Of a stretch of 64,000 nucleotides of DNA, positions 35,719-46,423 are shown one piece after another (positions within the stretch are counted from its first letter, which is position 1; each line of letters begins with the position of its first letter). The DNA is from Dyella jiangningensis (lineage in GTDB: Bacteria; Pseudomonadota; Gammaproteobacteria; Xanthomonadales; Rhodanobacteraceae), in the NCBI RefSeq assembly GCF_003264855.1, contig NZ_NFZS01000001.1, positions 434,001 through 498,000 of the forward strand. The letters run 5' to 3'. The notes under the pieces are model-generated. The model ran no database searches and was not told the origin of the DNA. It saw only the letters and a program-made list of their open reading frames with translations. A program made the position numbers and the translations under genes.

Positions 35719-37916
35719 GGGTTGCTGGCGACCGGTGTGCCGGCGGCCTTGGTCAGCGCCTCCTCGACCAGCGACGTGGTGAGCACCGTCGGCAGCTTGC
35801 GGCCGTCGCGGCCGTCTTTCGGGAACACCACGTACAGCGGCACGCCCGGCGAGTGGTACTGCGCCAGGAAGGCGGCGATGGTCGGGTTCACGTCGGTCCA
35901 GTCGCCCTTCATGTAGACGGCGCCGGTCTTCTTCAGCAGCTCGCGGAAGGCCTCGGTGTCGAGCACGGCGTGTTCATTGGCCTTGCAGGTGACGCACCAG
36001 TCGGCGGTCATGTCCACGAACACCGGCGTGCCGGCCTTGCGCAGTTCGGCGAGCTTCTCCGGCGTATACGCCACCACGCCCTCGGCGACGGTCGCGGCCT
36101 GCGCCGGCGGCGGCACGTGGGCCAGGTAATACAGCGGCACCAGCGTAAGCGCGGCCAGCAGCGCCACGAAGACCTTGCTCAAGCCGCCGCGCGAACGGCT
36201 GCGCTCGAACCACCACAACGTGGCCGCCAGCAGCACCGCGGCCACCAGCACCAGGCCCACTGCATCGGCGCCGCGCTGGTGCGCCAGCACCCACACCAGC
36301 CACGCGGCCGTGAGGTACATCGGGAAGGCCAGCACCTGCTTGAGCGTTTCCATCCAGGCGCCCGGACGCGGCAGCAGGCGCGCGAGCGCCGGCACGAAAC
36401 CTACGGCGAGGAAGGGCAGCGCCAGGCCTACGCCCAGCGTCAGGAACACCAGCAGCGCATGCAGCATCGGCGCGGCGAACGCATAGGCCAGCGCGCTGCC
36501 CATGAACGGCGCGGTGCAGGGACTGGCCACGGCCACGGCGAGCACGCCGGTGAAGAAATCGCCCGCATGGCCCGAGCGCGAGGCCAGCGACGACCCCACG
36601 TTGCCCAGCGAGGTGCCGAACTGCACCACGCCCGACATCGACAAGCCCACGGCCATCATCACGCAGGCCAACCCGCCCACCACCAGCGGCTGCTGCAGCT
36701 GCGCGCCCCAGCCCAGCGCATGGCCGGCCGAGCGCAGCGCCACGATGGCGATGCCGATCAGCGCGAAGGTCGACAGCACGCCGGCGGTATAGAAGAGCGC
36801 GTGCGAGCGCGCCTTCGCATGGCTCTCGCCGCTCTCGAGCAGGCCGACGGCCTTGATCGACAGCACCGGCAGCACGCAGGGCATCAGGTTCAGCACCAGG
36901 CCGCCGACCAGGGCGAGCAGCAGCGCGGAGATCAGGCTGCCTTGCAGCGCGCCGCCGGCGAGTTCGGCGGGCGGCATTTCCGGCGCGGGTTCGCTGGCGG
37001 TGCCCGAGGTGGGCGCCGCGCCGCCGAGGTCGATGGCAAGCGTGCGGGTCATCAGCGGATAGCAGAGCCCGCCGTCCTGGCAGCCCTGGAAGCTGGCTTC
37101 CAAGTTCACCGTCGAGCGGCCCGAGGCGTCGCCCTGGATGGTCACCGGCAATTCGACCTGGTCGAAGTACACCGTGGTCTTGCCGAAATGCGCGTCCTCG
37201 TGCTCGACGCCGGCCGGCCACTCGGGCTTGCCCAGGCTCAGGCCGTCGGCATCCTTGAGTTTCAGCGCGGTCTGGTCGCGGTAGAGGTAGTAGCCCTTGG
37301 GCAGGGTCCAGCGCAGCAGCAGGTGCTGGTGGTCCTTGGCCAGCGCTTCCAGGTGGAACGCCTGTTCCGCGGGCAGCGCGCCGCCGTCGCTGGCACGGTT
37401 GGAGCCGAGCTTGCCGAGCGCGGCGCCGAGCGAGCCGTCGCCACCTGCCTGCGTGGCGCCCGCCGGCAACGGCAGGTCCAGCTGCTCGGTATGCGGCGGA
37501 TAGCAGATCTTCGGATCGACCTCGTGGCAGCCCTGGTACTGCACGCTCAGCTTGAGCCGCGAGGCGCCCGCCACGGTGTATGGCAGCGTGGCGTCGATCG
37601 AGTGGTGATAGATCTCGACGTCGCCCAGGTATTCGTCGTGGTGCTTCTCGCCGTCGGGAAACTGCGCCTCGCCCAGCGTCACCCCGTCGCCGGCCTTGAA
37701 CTTCATGCGGCCGCGATAAAGGTAGTAGTCGGGCGCGATAGTCCAGTGCAGCTTGAGCACGCCGGGCATGGAGGTGTCGGTGCTGAGCTTGTACGCCTCG
37801 GTCACCGGCAACAGGCCGTCGAGGTCGTCCTGGGCCAGGGCCGGCAGCGCGAGGGACAGCAGGCAGAGCAGGGCAGTGAGGCAGGCGGCCAGGCGGCCGG
37901 GACGGATCAGGCGCAT
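35715..37916 (-). CDS. dsbD: Thiol:disulfide interchange protein DsbD with two N-terminal alpha domains
   Basis: 733 residues from ATG 37916 (MRLIRPGRLAACL), which opens a signal peptide ending ALPALAQ. Transfers electrons from cytoplasmic thioredoxin to periplasmic partners. Two successive DsbD-alpha-like domains: the first has YQGCHEVDPKICYPP, the second FQGCQDGGLCYPL, each with a Cys pair. Then eight membrane helices with the redox cysteines in NLMPCVLP and SPCTAPFMG, and a C-terminal thioredoxin-like domain with DWCVTCKANE. E. coli DsbD has only one alpha domain (about 565 residues), which explains the greater length here. Coupled to the TlpA-like gene downstream. Confidence 0.93.
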
Positions 37917-38016
37917 TGCAGCTCCAGCGTGGAGAGACCCGTGCCGTGGCGCGGGCGAAGGGGAATTATGGACCAGCTCGGGGAAGGGGGCTGGACCAGG
38001 GATGGACCATCCGGAT

Positions 38017-38934
38017 TCAGGCACGTTCAGTCATGACTTCGCTCAAGCCTGTCCCGCGGTTACGGAGGCGCAGCATTCCCGTGGTCAGGGCTACGCCCAG
38101 CAGGATCACCACGCAGCCACCGGCCATGGCGAGGGTGATCGGCTCGTGCAGGAACAGCAGGCCCCACACCACGCCGAACACCGGGATCAGGAACAGCACC
38201 ACCATGCTGCGCGAGGCGCCCACGCGGGCCATCAGCCGGTAGAACAGCACGTAGGCCAGCGAGGTGCAGATCGCGGCCAGGCCGAACATCGCCAGCCACG
38301 CCGATACGCCCGGCATGCGGGCCGGCCACATCCAGAGGGTGAAGGGCAGCAGCACGGCCGCGGCCACCAACTGGCTGCCCGTGGCCACGCTGAGCGGCGT
38401 CACGCCACGCAAGGTGCGGTGACTGACATGGGCGCCGACGGTGTAGCAGACATTCGCGCCCACGCAGGCGGCCATCGCCCAGCCGGACCCGCCGACGCCA
38501 TGGCCGTTGAAGCCCACCGTGCCCGCCACCAGCCACACCACCCCGGTGAAGCCGATCACCAGGCCACTGGCCTGCGTGGCGTTGAGCTTTTCGGAGAACA
38601 GCATCCAGCCCGACAGCGCCACCAGCAGCGGTGCGATGGCGTCGGAAATGGCGGATACGCCGGCCGGCAGGCTCTTCGCCGCAAAGGAGAACAGCACGAA
38701 CGGCAGCGCCGAGTTGGCCAGGCCCACGATCAGGATCGGGCGCCAGTTCGTCGCCATCTCCCTGAGCCGCTGGCGCGACAGCAGCAGCGGCGCCGAACAG
38801 ATCGCCGCGCCGATGGCACGCATGCCCGCCAGCGCCATGCCGCCGAATTCGTCCGCACCCATGCGCATGAACAGGAACGAGGCGCCCCAGATGGCTCCCA
38901 GCAACAGCAAGGCGATGGTGTCGGAGGTTTTCAT
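38017..38934 (-). CDS. EamA-family drug/metabolite exporter (two units)
   Basis: 305 residues from ATG 38934 (MKTSDTIALLLLGAIWGASFLFMRMGA). Ten membrane helices, two EamA units; SAISDAIAPLLVALSGWM and VVLFLIPVFGVVWGLLFLHEPIT are the typical ends of each. Members export amino acids or metabolites; substrate unknown. It is upstream of dsbD by 100 bp on the same strand; no functional link is evident. Confidence 0.9.
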   Translation of the reverse strand: MKTSDTIALLLLGAIWGASFLFMRMGADEFGGMALAGMRAIGAAICSAPLLLSRQRLREMATNWRPILIVGLANSALPFVLFSFAAKSLPAGVSAISDAIAPLLVALSGWMLFSEKLNATQASGLVIGFTGVVWLVAGTVGFNGHGVGGSGWAMAACVGANVCYTVGAHVSHRTLRGVTPLSVATGSQLVAAAVLLPFTLWMWPARMPGVSAWLAMFGLAAICTSLAYVLFYRLMARVGASRSMVVLFLIPVFGVVWGLLFLHEPITLAMAGGCVVILLGVALTTGMLRLRNRGTGLSEVMTERA

Positions 38935-39084
38935 GGCGGGGTCCAGTGCTTTCTTGCCGTCATTCCGGCGCAGGCCGGAATGAGGGGCTTGGGAGGTGTC
39001 GGCTTCTTTACGTCGTCGGTCTTGCAAGATCGGTTTTCATAAAGAAGGCTAGCCGTCCATAGTGTCAGAACCTGTCAGCAGACT

Positions 39085-39774
39085 TCAGCGCTTGCCCTGG
39101 CCGAACAGCACGCGGCGCTCTTCCTCCGACAAGGGCTGCTTCGGCGCATAGCTGCTCTCCACGCCCTCATAGGTCCGCTGCGTCGCCGGACGCGCCGAGA
39201 TCGCCATGAACCAGCGCTCCAGGTTCGGGAAATCCGACAGCGTCTGGCCGTGCGCCTCGTGCGGCACGATCCACGGATAGCAGGCGATATCGGCGATGGA
39301 GAACGCGCCGGCGATGAACTCGCGGTTCGCCAGGCGACGGTCGAGCACGCCGTACAGGCGGCTGACTTCGCGCGTATAGCGGTCGACCGCGTAGGGAACG
39401 GGTTCCGGCGCATAGACGCGGAAATGACCCGCCTGCCCGCCCATCGGCCCCAGTCCGCCGACCTGCCAATACAACCACTCCAGCACCTCGAGCCGGTCGC
39501 GGCCGTCGGTCGGCATCAGCCGGCCGGACTTTTCCGCCAGGTACTGCAGGATCGCGCCCGATTCGAACACGGTGATCGGCGCGCCGCCGCCCGCAGGGGC
39601 GTGGTCGACGATGGCGGGGATCTTGTTGTTCGGCGAAATGGCCAGGAAGGCTGGCTGGAACTGCTCGCCCTTGCTCAGGCTCACCGGGGTGATGAAGTAG
39701 GGCAGTCCGGTTTCCTCGAGGAACAGCTTGATCTTGAGGCCGTTGGGCGTGGCGGCGAAGTAGAGCTCGATCAT
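39085..39774 (-). CDS. YfcG/YghU-type glutathione S-transferase
   Basis: 229 residues from ATG 39774 (MIELYFAATPNGLKIKLFLEETG). The ATPNGLK motif is the Nu-class/YfcG hallmark in which a Thr/Asn pair replaces the usual catalytic residue and two glutathiones are bound; SPNNKIPAIVD and FESGAILQYLAEK follow. YfcG enzymes act as disulfide-bond reductases. It diverges from a MocR regulator across 109 bp and may be its target. Confidence 0.92.
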   Translation of the reverse strand: MIELYFAATPNGLKIKLFLEETGLPYFITPVSLSKGEQFQPAFLAISPNNKIPAIVDHAPAGGGAPITVFESGAILQYLAEKSGRLMPTDGRDRLEVLEWLYWQVGGLGPMGGQAGHFRVYAPEPVPYAVDRYTREVSRLYGVLDRRLANREFIAGAFSIADIACYPWIVPHEAHGQTLSDFPNLERWFMAISARPATQRTYEGVESSYAPKQPLSEEERRVLFGQGKR

Positions 39775-39883
39775 GGTGGGGCGCTCCGGGGACGGTAGGC
39801 CTAGTGTCGGTGTTCCACTGGTCTTGAAAAAGGTCCAGATCAGGTGAAATCTTTCGGACCAGTCATTCCCCGGACGTGAGCCC

Positions 39884-41326
39884 ATGGATCAGCCGCTCGC
39901 CTTTCCCCTCGACATCCCTGCCCGCGGCCGGCTGGAGGCGCTGCACGGCCAGTTGCGTGCGGCCATTCTCGACGGACGCCTCGCGGGAGGGCAGGGCCTG
40001 CCCTCCACCCGCGCGCTGGCGGGCTCGCTCGGCATCTCGCGCAACACGGTGGTCGCCGCGTATGACCGCCTGCTCAGCGAGGGCTACGTATCCGCACGCC
40101 ATGGCTCGGGCTATGCGGTTGCCCAGGGTCTGGCGAAGAAGAAGGCGGCGTCACCGGGCGACGAGGAGGGCGATCGTCGGCTGGCGGCACGCTGGCGCCA
40201 CCTGACCAGGCCGGTGCGCAGCGGCGGCAAGGCGCCCGTGCGCCACGACTTCTGCGTGGGCTTGCCGGACGCCTCGCGCTTTCCGTTCGACGCGTGGCGC
40301 CGCCTGTCGGCGCGCGCCTTGCGCAGCCTGTCGCGCACGCCGGCGGTCTACGACGCACCGGCCGGGCGGTTGGCCTTGCGCGAGGCCATCGCCGGCCACG
40401 TGTCCTTCGCCCGCGCCGTGACCTGCGGCGCCGACGACATCGTGGTCACCAGCGGGGCGCAACAGGCGTTTGACCTGCTGGCGCGCTGCCTGGTCACGCC
40501 GGGGCGCTCCGTCGTTGCAGTGGAAGACCCGGGCTACCCGCCGTTGCGCGCGGCGTTCGAGGCGGCAGGCGCGAGCGTGGCGCCGGTGCCGGTCGACGCC
40601 GAAGGCCTGGTGGTCGAGCAGATTCCGCCCTCGGCGCGGGTGATCTACGTGACGCCTTCGCACCAGTTCCCGCTCGGCATGGTGATGTCGCCCGCGCGGC
40701 GCATGGCCCTGCTCGATTTCGCGCGCCGCCATGGCGCGGTGGTCATCGAGGACGATTACGACGGCGAATTCCGCTACGGCGGTCGCCCGCTGGATGCGTT
40801 GCAGACGCTCGACCGCGAGGGCCTGGTGTTCTACGTCGGCACCTTCTCCAAGAGCCTGTTCCCTGCGCTTCGGTTGGGCTACGTGGTCGCGCCGCCGTGG
40901 GCGATGGCCGCGCTGGCGCAGGTGCGCCAGATCAGCGACTGGCATTGCGACGTGCTGGCGCAGGACACGCTGGCGTTGTTCATCGCCGAAGGCCACCTGG
41001 CCCGCCACGTGCGCAAGATGCGGCGCATCTATGCCGAACGCAGGGAAGCACTCATCGACGGTCTGGCGCGTCACGCCGGCAACCTGCTGGCGCTGCAGGC
41101 ATCCGACGCGGGGCTGCATGTGGCGGCGCTGCTGCCGACCGACCTGCCGGCCGACGCGCTGGTGCGCCGTGCGGCGGAGCAGGACATGCGCATCGAAGCG
41201 CTCGGCGGTTACGCCATCGGCGCCACATCGCCCAACGGGCTGGTGTTTGGCCTGGGCATGCTGCCGGTGGCGCGGATGGAGGAAGCCACGCAGGCGCTGG
41301 GTCGGTTGCTGGCAGCCGCACGCTGA
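39884..41326 (+). CDS. MocR/PdxR-type GntR regulator with aminotransferase domain
   Basis: 480 residues. N-terminal GntR winged helix (AAILDGRLAGGQGLPSTRALAGSLGISRNTVVAAYDRL), a linker, then a PLP fold type I aminotransferase-like domain; the PLP-binding Lys is in GTFSKSLFPALRLGY. These regulators sense PLP or amino compounds and commonly control PLP synthesis (pdxST), GABA use or taurine; here the only divergent neighbour is the YfcG-type GST. Confidence 0.92.
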   Translation: MDQPLAFPLDIPARGRLEALHGQLRAAILDGRLAGGQGLPSTRALAGSLGISRNTVVAAYDRLLSEGYVSARHGSGYAVAQGLAKKKAASPGDEEGDRRLAARWRHLTRPVRSGGKAPVRHDFCVGLPDASRFPFDAWRRLSARALRSLSRTPAVYDAPAGRLALREAIAGHVSFARAVTCGADDIVVTSGAQQAFDLLARCLVTPGRSVVAVEDPGYPPLRAAFEAAGASVAPVPVDAEGLVVEQIPPSARVIYVTPSHQFPLGMVMSPARRMALLDFARRHGAVVIEDDYDGEFRYGGRPLDALQTLDREGLVFYVGTFSKSLFPALRLGYVVAPPWAMAALAQVRQISDWHCDVLAQDTLALFIAEGHLARHVRKMRRIYAERREALIDGLARHAGNLLALQASDAGLHVAALLPTDLPADALVRRAAEQDMRIEALGGYAIGATSPNGLVFGLGMLPVARMEEATQALGRLLAAAR

Positions 41327-41417
41327 GCGGCTGGTCCGCTCGATTCTCCGGCAACTGGTCCTGTCCGGCAGCCGATGCTCGGCGGAGCATGGAGCCTCCC
41401 CCTCAAGGAAGCCCGCC

Positions 41418-42407
41418 GTGCGTTACATCGTCTTGCTATGCCTGCTGCTGTCCTGCGCCCTCGTGCATGCTTCCGACACGGGTCAGTCGCGCGCCGAAAC
41501 CGCCGGCCGCAGCCTGATCGGCCAGCCCGCGCCGCGCATGGTGGTGAAGACCATCGACGGGCAGACCATCGACCTGGGCGCGCTGTACGGCAAGAAGGCG
41601 GTCTACCTGAAGTTCTGGGCCACCTGGTGCGTGCCCTGCCGCGAACAGATGCCGCATTTCGAGCGCACCTTCGAGCAGGCCGGCCCCGACATGGCGGTGA
41701 TCGCCATCGACGTGGGCTTCGACGACAGCGTGGACGAAGTGCGCAAGTACCGGCAGGCCGTGGGCCTTGGCATGCCGATCGTGTTCGACGACGGCACGCT
41801 GGGCGAGGCCTTCCATCTGCGCGTGACGCCGCAGCACGTGGTGATCGGACGCGACGGGCGCATCCTCTACGTCGGCCACGAAGCCAACGACAAGCTGGAA
41901 GCCGCGCTGGCGCAGGCGCGCACGAGCTCATCCGCCAACGTGGCCATCGCGGCTGCGCCCAAGGACGAGCCGCATTACGACGTTGGCGATCGCGTGCCCG
42001 CGTTCCAGGTGCATACGCTCGACGGCAAATCGGTGCCCGCCTTCGGCGCCACGCCGGGGCAGCCGACGGCGTTGCTGTTCCTCTCGCCGTGGTGCGAGTC
42101 CTACCTTGTCAAGAGCCGGCCCGCGCTGGCAGAAAGCTGTCGCGCCGCGCGCGAACGGGCCGAAGTGCTGGCGCGTCAGTCCGGCGTCCGTTGGCTCGGC
42201 GTCGCCTCGGGTCTGTGGGCCAACCGCGACGAACTGGCGGCCTACCAGCGCGAACACCACATCGCCATGCCGCTGGCCCTGGACGACAGCGGCGCGCTGT
42301 TCCGCCGCTTTCGCGTGATGCACGTGCCCACCGTCATCGTGCTGGACGGGAAGGGGAAGGTGGTGCGGCGGACGGAAGAGGTGAATGAAGCAGCGCTCCC
42401 CTTGTAG
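41418..42407 (+). CDS. Tandem TlpA-like thioredoxin protein, second domain lacking CxxC
   Basis: 329 residues from GTG 41418 (VRYIVLLCLLLSCALVHA, a signal peptide) with AAGGA upstream. First thioredoxin domain with active site FWATWCVPC (C71, C74). A second thioredoxin-like domain starts about 185; its equivalent site is SPWCESYLVK, where C226 remains but the second Cys is Tyr229. The second half may be structural or work with one Cys. The stop TAG (42405-42407) lies in the GTAG of the following REP. It follows the MocR gene by 91 bp; its partner is unknown. Confidence 0.85.
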   Translation: MRYIVLLCLLLSCALVHASDTGQSRAETAGRSLIGQPAPRMVVKTIDGQTIDLGALYGKKAVYLKFWATWCVPCREQMPHFERTFEQAGPDMAVIAIDVGFDDSVDEVRKYRQAVGLGMPIVFDDGTLGEAFHLRVTPQHVVIGRDGRILYVGHEANDKLEAALAQARTSSSANVAIAAAPKDEPHYDVGDRVPAFQVHTLDGKSVPAFGATPGQPTALLFLSPWCESYLVKSRPALAESCRAARERAEVLARQSGVRWLGVASGLWANRDELAAYQREHHIAMPLALDDSGALFRRFRVMHVPTVIVLDGKGKVVRRTEEVNEAALPL

Positions 42408-42505
42408 GAGCGCACCCAGTGCGCGATCGGGGCAATGGACTGCCTCGATGGGTAGCGGCCGCGTCATCGCTTCGTAGGCTCTTCGCGCACTGGGTGCGCT
42501 CCTAT
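42404..42505. repeat. GTAG REP-like inverted pair overlapping a gene end
   Basis: Left copy GTAGGAGCGCACCCAGTGCG at 42404, right inverse copy ending GGGTGCGCTCCTAT. Its first bases supply the stop codon of the tandem TlpA gene. Between convergent TlpA-like and cutA genes. Confidence 0.9.
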
Positions 42506-42519
42506 AGAAGAGCGGGCGG

Positions 42520-42837
42520 TCAACCCGGATCGCGCACCCAGTCCAGATACGCCTCATGGCCCTGCGCTACCGGCACGGCGACCAGTTCCGGCAGTTCGTA
42601 GGGGTGCAGCGCCAGCAGGCGCTCCTTCAGTGCCGCAAAGCGCTGCCCGGTGGTCTTGATCATCAGCAGTTCCTCGCTGTCGGTGACGACCTCGCCCTTC
42701 CAGCGGTAGGTGGAGCGGATGCCGGGGATGCGATTGACGCAGGCCGCCAGGCCTTCGCCCACCAGGGCATCGGCCAGGGCCTGGGCGCTGGCCGGGTCGG
42801 GGCAGGTGCAGTAGCAGAGCAGGACGGGGTCGGACAT
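42520..42837 (-). CDS. cutA: Divalent cation tolerance protein CutA
   Basis: 105 residues, matching the trimeric CutA1 family: CTCPDPASAQALADALVGEGLAACVN at the start, SIYRW-like STYRWKGEVVTDSEELLMIKT in the middle, and ELVAVPVAQGHEAYLDWV at the end. Linked to copper and other metal tolerance in E. coli; the molecular role is not settled. Confidence 0.95.
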   Translation of the reverse strand: MSDPVLLCYCTCPDPASAQALADALVGEGLAACVNRIPGIRSTYRWKGEVVTDSEELLMIKTTGQRFAALKERLLALHPYELPELVAVPVAQGHEAYLDWVRDPG

Positions 42838-42889
42838 GGCGCCAGCCTAGCGCGGCCCGTTGGCCGCGGCACCCTCCCGATCCTCCTTT

Positions 42890-42992
42890 GTAGGAGCACC
42901 CAGTGCGCGATCGGCGCCAGGCCGTGCCGCCCGGGCGTCAGATGGTTGCGTCGCTGCCTCGCAGGCTGTTCGCGCACCGGGTGCGCTCCTAC
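42890..42992. repeat. GTAG REP-like inverted pair
   Basis: Left copy GTAGGAGCACCCAGTGCG (two bases shorter in the arm), right inverse copy GCACCGGGTGCGCTCCTAC. It lies in the divergent gap between cutA and groS, about 85 bp before the groS promoter. Confidence 0.88.
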
Positions 42993-43076
42993 AAAAAGGC
43001 AAAAAACCGCCGCGGCGCCCTTGAAAGGCCTGAACGATTCCCCCATTGCAGTCCCCAGCCACCGGACCGGCACCTC

Positions 43077-43104
43077 TTGCAGGGGGGCTTTGCGTCGTTA
43101 TTAT
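43077..43104 (+). promoter_or_regulatory. groESL sigma-70 promoter
   Basis: TTGCAG (43077-43082), 16-base spacer, TATTAT (43099-43104). The expected start of transcription lies within the CIRCE element, the usual arrangement for HrcA-repressed groESL. Confidence 0.75.
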
Positions 43105-43130
43105 TGGCACTCACCTGCCGGGAGTGCTAA
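43104..43130. promoter_or_regulatory. CIRCE operator (HrcA site)
   Basis: TTGGCACTC-N9-GAGTGCTAA; one base away from the consensus TTAGCACTC-N9-GAGTGCTAA. HrcA represses groESL through this element at normal temperature. hrcA itself is not in the window. Confidence 0.95.
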
Positions 43131-43207
43131 CAGCGCCAGTCAACAGGCGCCGCTCCGGGGTAACCCCTTTGTTTGTTCCAACCATCAATCAAGCTGGAGC
43201 CCATCCC

Positions 43208-43501
43208 ATGAGCAAACTGCGTCCGCTGCACGATCGCGTCATCGTCAAGCGTCTCGAAGAAGAGCGCGTCTCCGCTGGCGGCATCGTCATCCCCGACAGC
43301 GCCACCGAGAAGCCGACCCGCGGCAAGGTCATCGCTGCCGGCGCGGGCCGCATCCTGGAAGACGGCAAGGTCCGTCCGATGTCGGTCAAGGAAGGCGACA
43401 CCGTGCTGTTCGGCAAGTACGCCGGCCAGGAAATCAAGATCGACGGCGAAGAGCTGGTCTTCCTCAAGGAAGACGACATCGTCGCGGTGATCGAAGGCTA
43501 A
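43208..43501 (+). CDS. groS: Co-chaperonin GroES
   Basis: 97 residues, ATG 43208. [15 protein letters not shown] start, the mobile loop around [19 protein letters not shown], and [13 protein letters not shown] end; standard length. It caps the GroEL ring. First gene of the CIRCE-controlled operon, 55 bp upstream of groL. Confidence 0.98.
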   Translation: MSKLRPLHDRVIVKRLEEERVSAGGIVIPDSATEKPTRGKVIAAGAGRILEDGKVRPMSVKEGDTVLFGKYAGQEIKIDGEELVFLKEDDIVAVIEG

Positions 43502-43544
43502 GCGCCTCTCCCGCACCTCTTCCCACCTCATTCAACGCATTTGA

Positions 43545-45200
<1,656 letters not shown>

Positions 45201-45226
45201 GTCCCCGCCTCCAGGCAGCTACACGG

Positions 45227-45256
45227 AAAACCCCGCCTTGCGCGGGGTTTTCTTTT
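45227..45256 (+). terminator. groESL terminator
   Basis: AAAACCCCGC/GCGGGGTTTT stem (45227-45251) with a CTTGC loop, then TCTTTT. 27 bases past the groL stop. Confidence 0.93.
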
Positions 45257-45297
45257 GGACGTCCAAACGATCAGGGCTTCATTGGCGCATGAGAACC

Positions 45298-46341
45298 TCA
45301 GCGCCGCGCTTCGCTTCCCCGCCGTTCCCGCTTCACGGCGTACATCGCCGCGTCGGCCTGGGCCAGCATGCCTTCGGCATCGAGGGCATCCGACAGCGCG
45401 ACCGCCACGCCGATGCTCGGTCCGGCGTACTCGATCACCGTGCCGGCAAGATGAAAATTTCCCGTGGTCGCCGCCTGCAGGCGCTCTTCGATGATTCTGC
45501 TCACGACCTCCGCGTCGGCGCGCGGCGGGCTCGACAGGGCGACGAATTCATCGCCACCGATGCGCGCCACGAAGTCGTCGATGCGCATGGCGCCCTGCAG
45601 TCGCCCGCCGATGGCGCGAAGGAACTGGTCGCCCGCATCGTGGCCGTAGCGGTCGTTGATGTCCTTGAACTTGTCGAGGTCGACGAAGGCCACCACCAGG
45701 GCGCGGCCGTCCTGGGCGAGCGCGGATCGCCGACGTCCGAGTTCGGCCATCAACGCGCGCCGGTTGGGCAAGTGCGTGGTGGCGTCCATGAGGGCGCTGA
45801 CCGCCAGTGAATCGTTGGCCTGCCGTAAGGAACTCACCAGTTGCTCTCGCTCGATCTGCTGGCCGATCAACCGCGCGAACATCTGCAGCACCTGCTCGGC
45901 GCCTTCCGCCAGCGGCTTGCGCTCGTCGCTGGCGGCGCACAGCGTGCCGTAGAGCGATCCGTCCTCCATGCGTACCGGTGTGCTGGCGTAGGTGGCGATA
46001 CCCAGGGCGCGCGCCGGCGCCGAGTCGGCCCAGCATTGGGCGACGTCATCGGTATAGCTGCGGCCTTCCTCCAGTGCGCGCTTGCACAGCGTGCCTTCCC
46101 ACGGCACCAGCAGGCCCTCGGGTATCTGCAGGCGCTGCGTGTTGCGCGAATACAGGATGTATTGCGCGCCGGCGACCAGGTCGATGGTGGTCAGGTAGGT
46201 CGATTCCAGGCCCGTGACCGCCTGCAGTAGTTCGAGCAGCGGCCGCACCAGTTCTTCCAGCGAGCGTGCCTGGGTGACCGACTCGGCAAGCCGGCCGACG
46301 AAATTGACGGGGAGCGACGGGGTGGGCGGCATCACGGCCAT
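45298..46341 (-). CDS. GAF-GGDEF diguanylate cyclase
   Basis: 347 residues from ATG 46341 (MAVMPPTPSLPVNF). An N-terminal GAF sensor (about 15-165; YLTTIDLVAGAQYILYSRNTQ) and a C-terminal GGDEF domain (about 185-345). The active site reads ARIGGDEFVAL, intact, and an RxxD inhibitory site (RIDD) stands five residues before it, so the enzyme should make c-di-GMP from two GTP with product feedback. No membrane segment; a cytosolic small-molecule or redox sensor is likely. Converges with groL; diverges from the VirK/YbjX gene. Confidence 0.92.
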   Translation of the reverse strand: MAVMPPTPSLPVNFVGRLAESVTQARSLEELVRPLLELLQAVTGLESTYLTTIDLVAGAQYILYSRNTQRLQIPEGLLVPWEGTLCKRALEEGRSYTDDVAQCWADSAPARALGIATYASTPVRMEDGSLYGTLCAASDERKPLAEGAEQVLQMFARLIGQQIEREQLVSSLRQANDSLAVSALMDATTHLPNRRALMAELGRRRSALAQDGRALVVAFVDLDKFKDINDRYGHDAGDQFLRAIGGRLQGAMRIDDFVARIGGDEFVALSSPPRADAEVVSRIIEERLQAATTGNFHLAGTVIEYAGPSIGVAVALSDALDAEGMLAQADAAMYAVKRERRGSEARR

Positions 46342-46423
46342 GACGTTGCGCCTTGGATGGCAGGTGGACAGCGGGGCGCCGCGATGGCGCGGGCCATTAG
46401 TACCATGCCCGGCGAGCGTCGCC

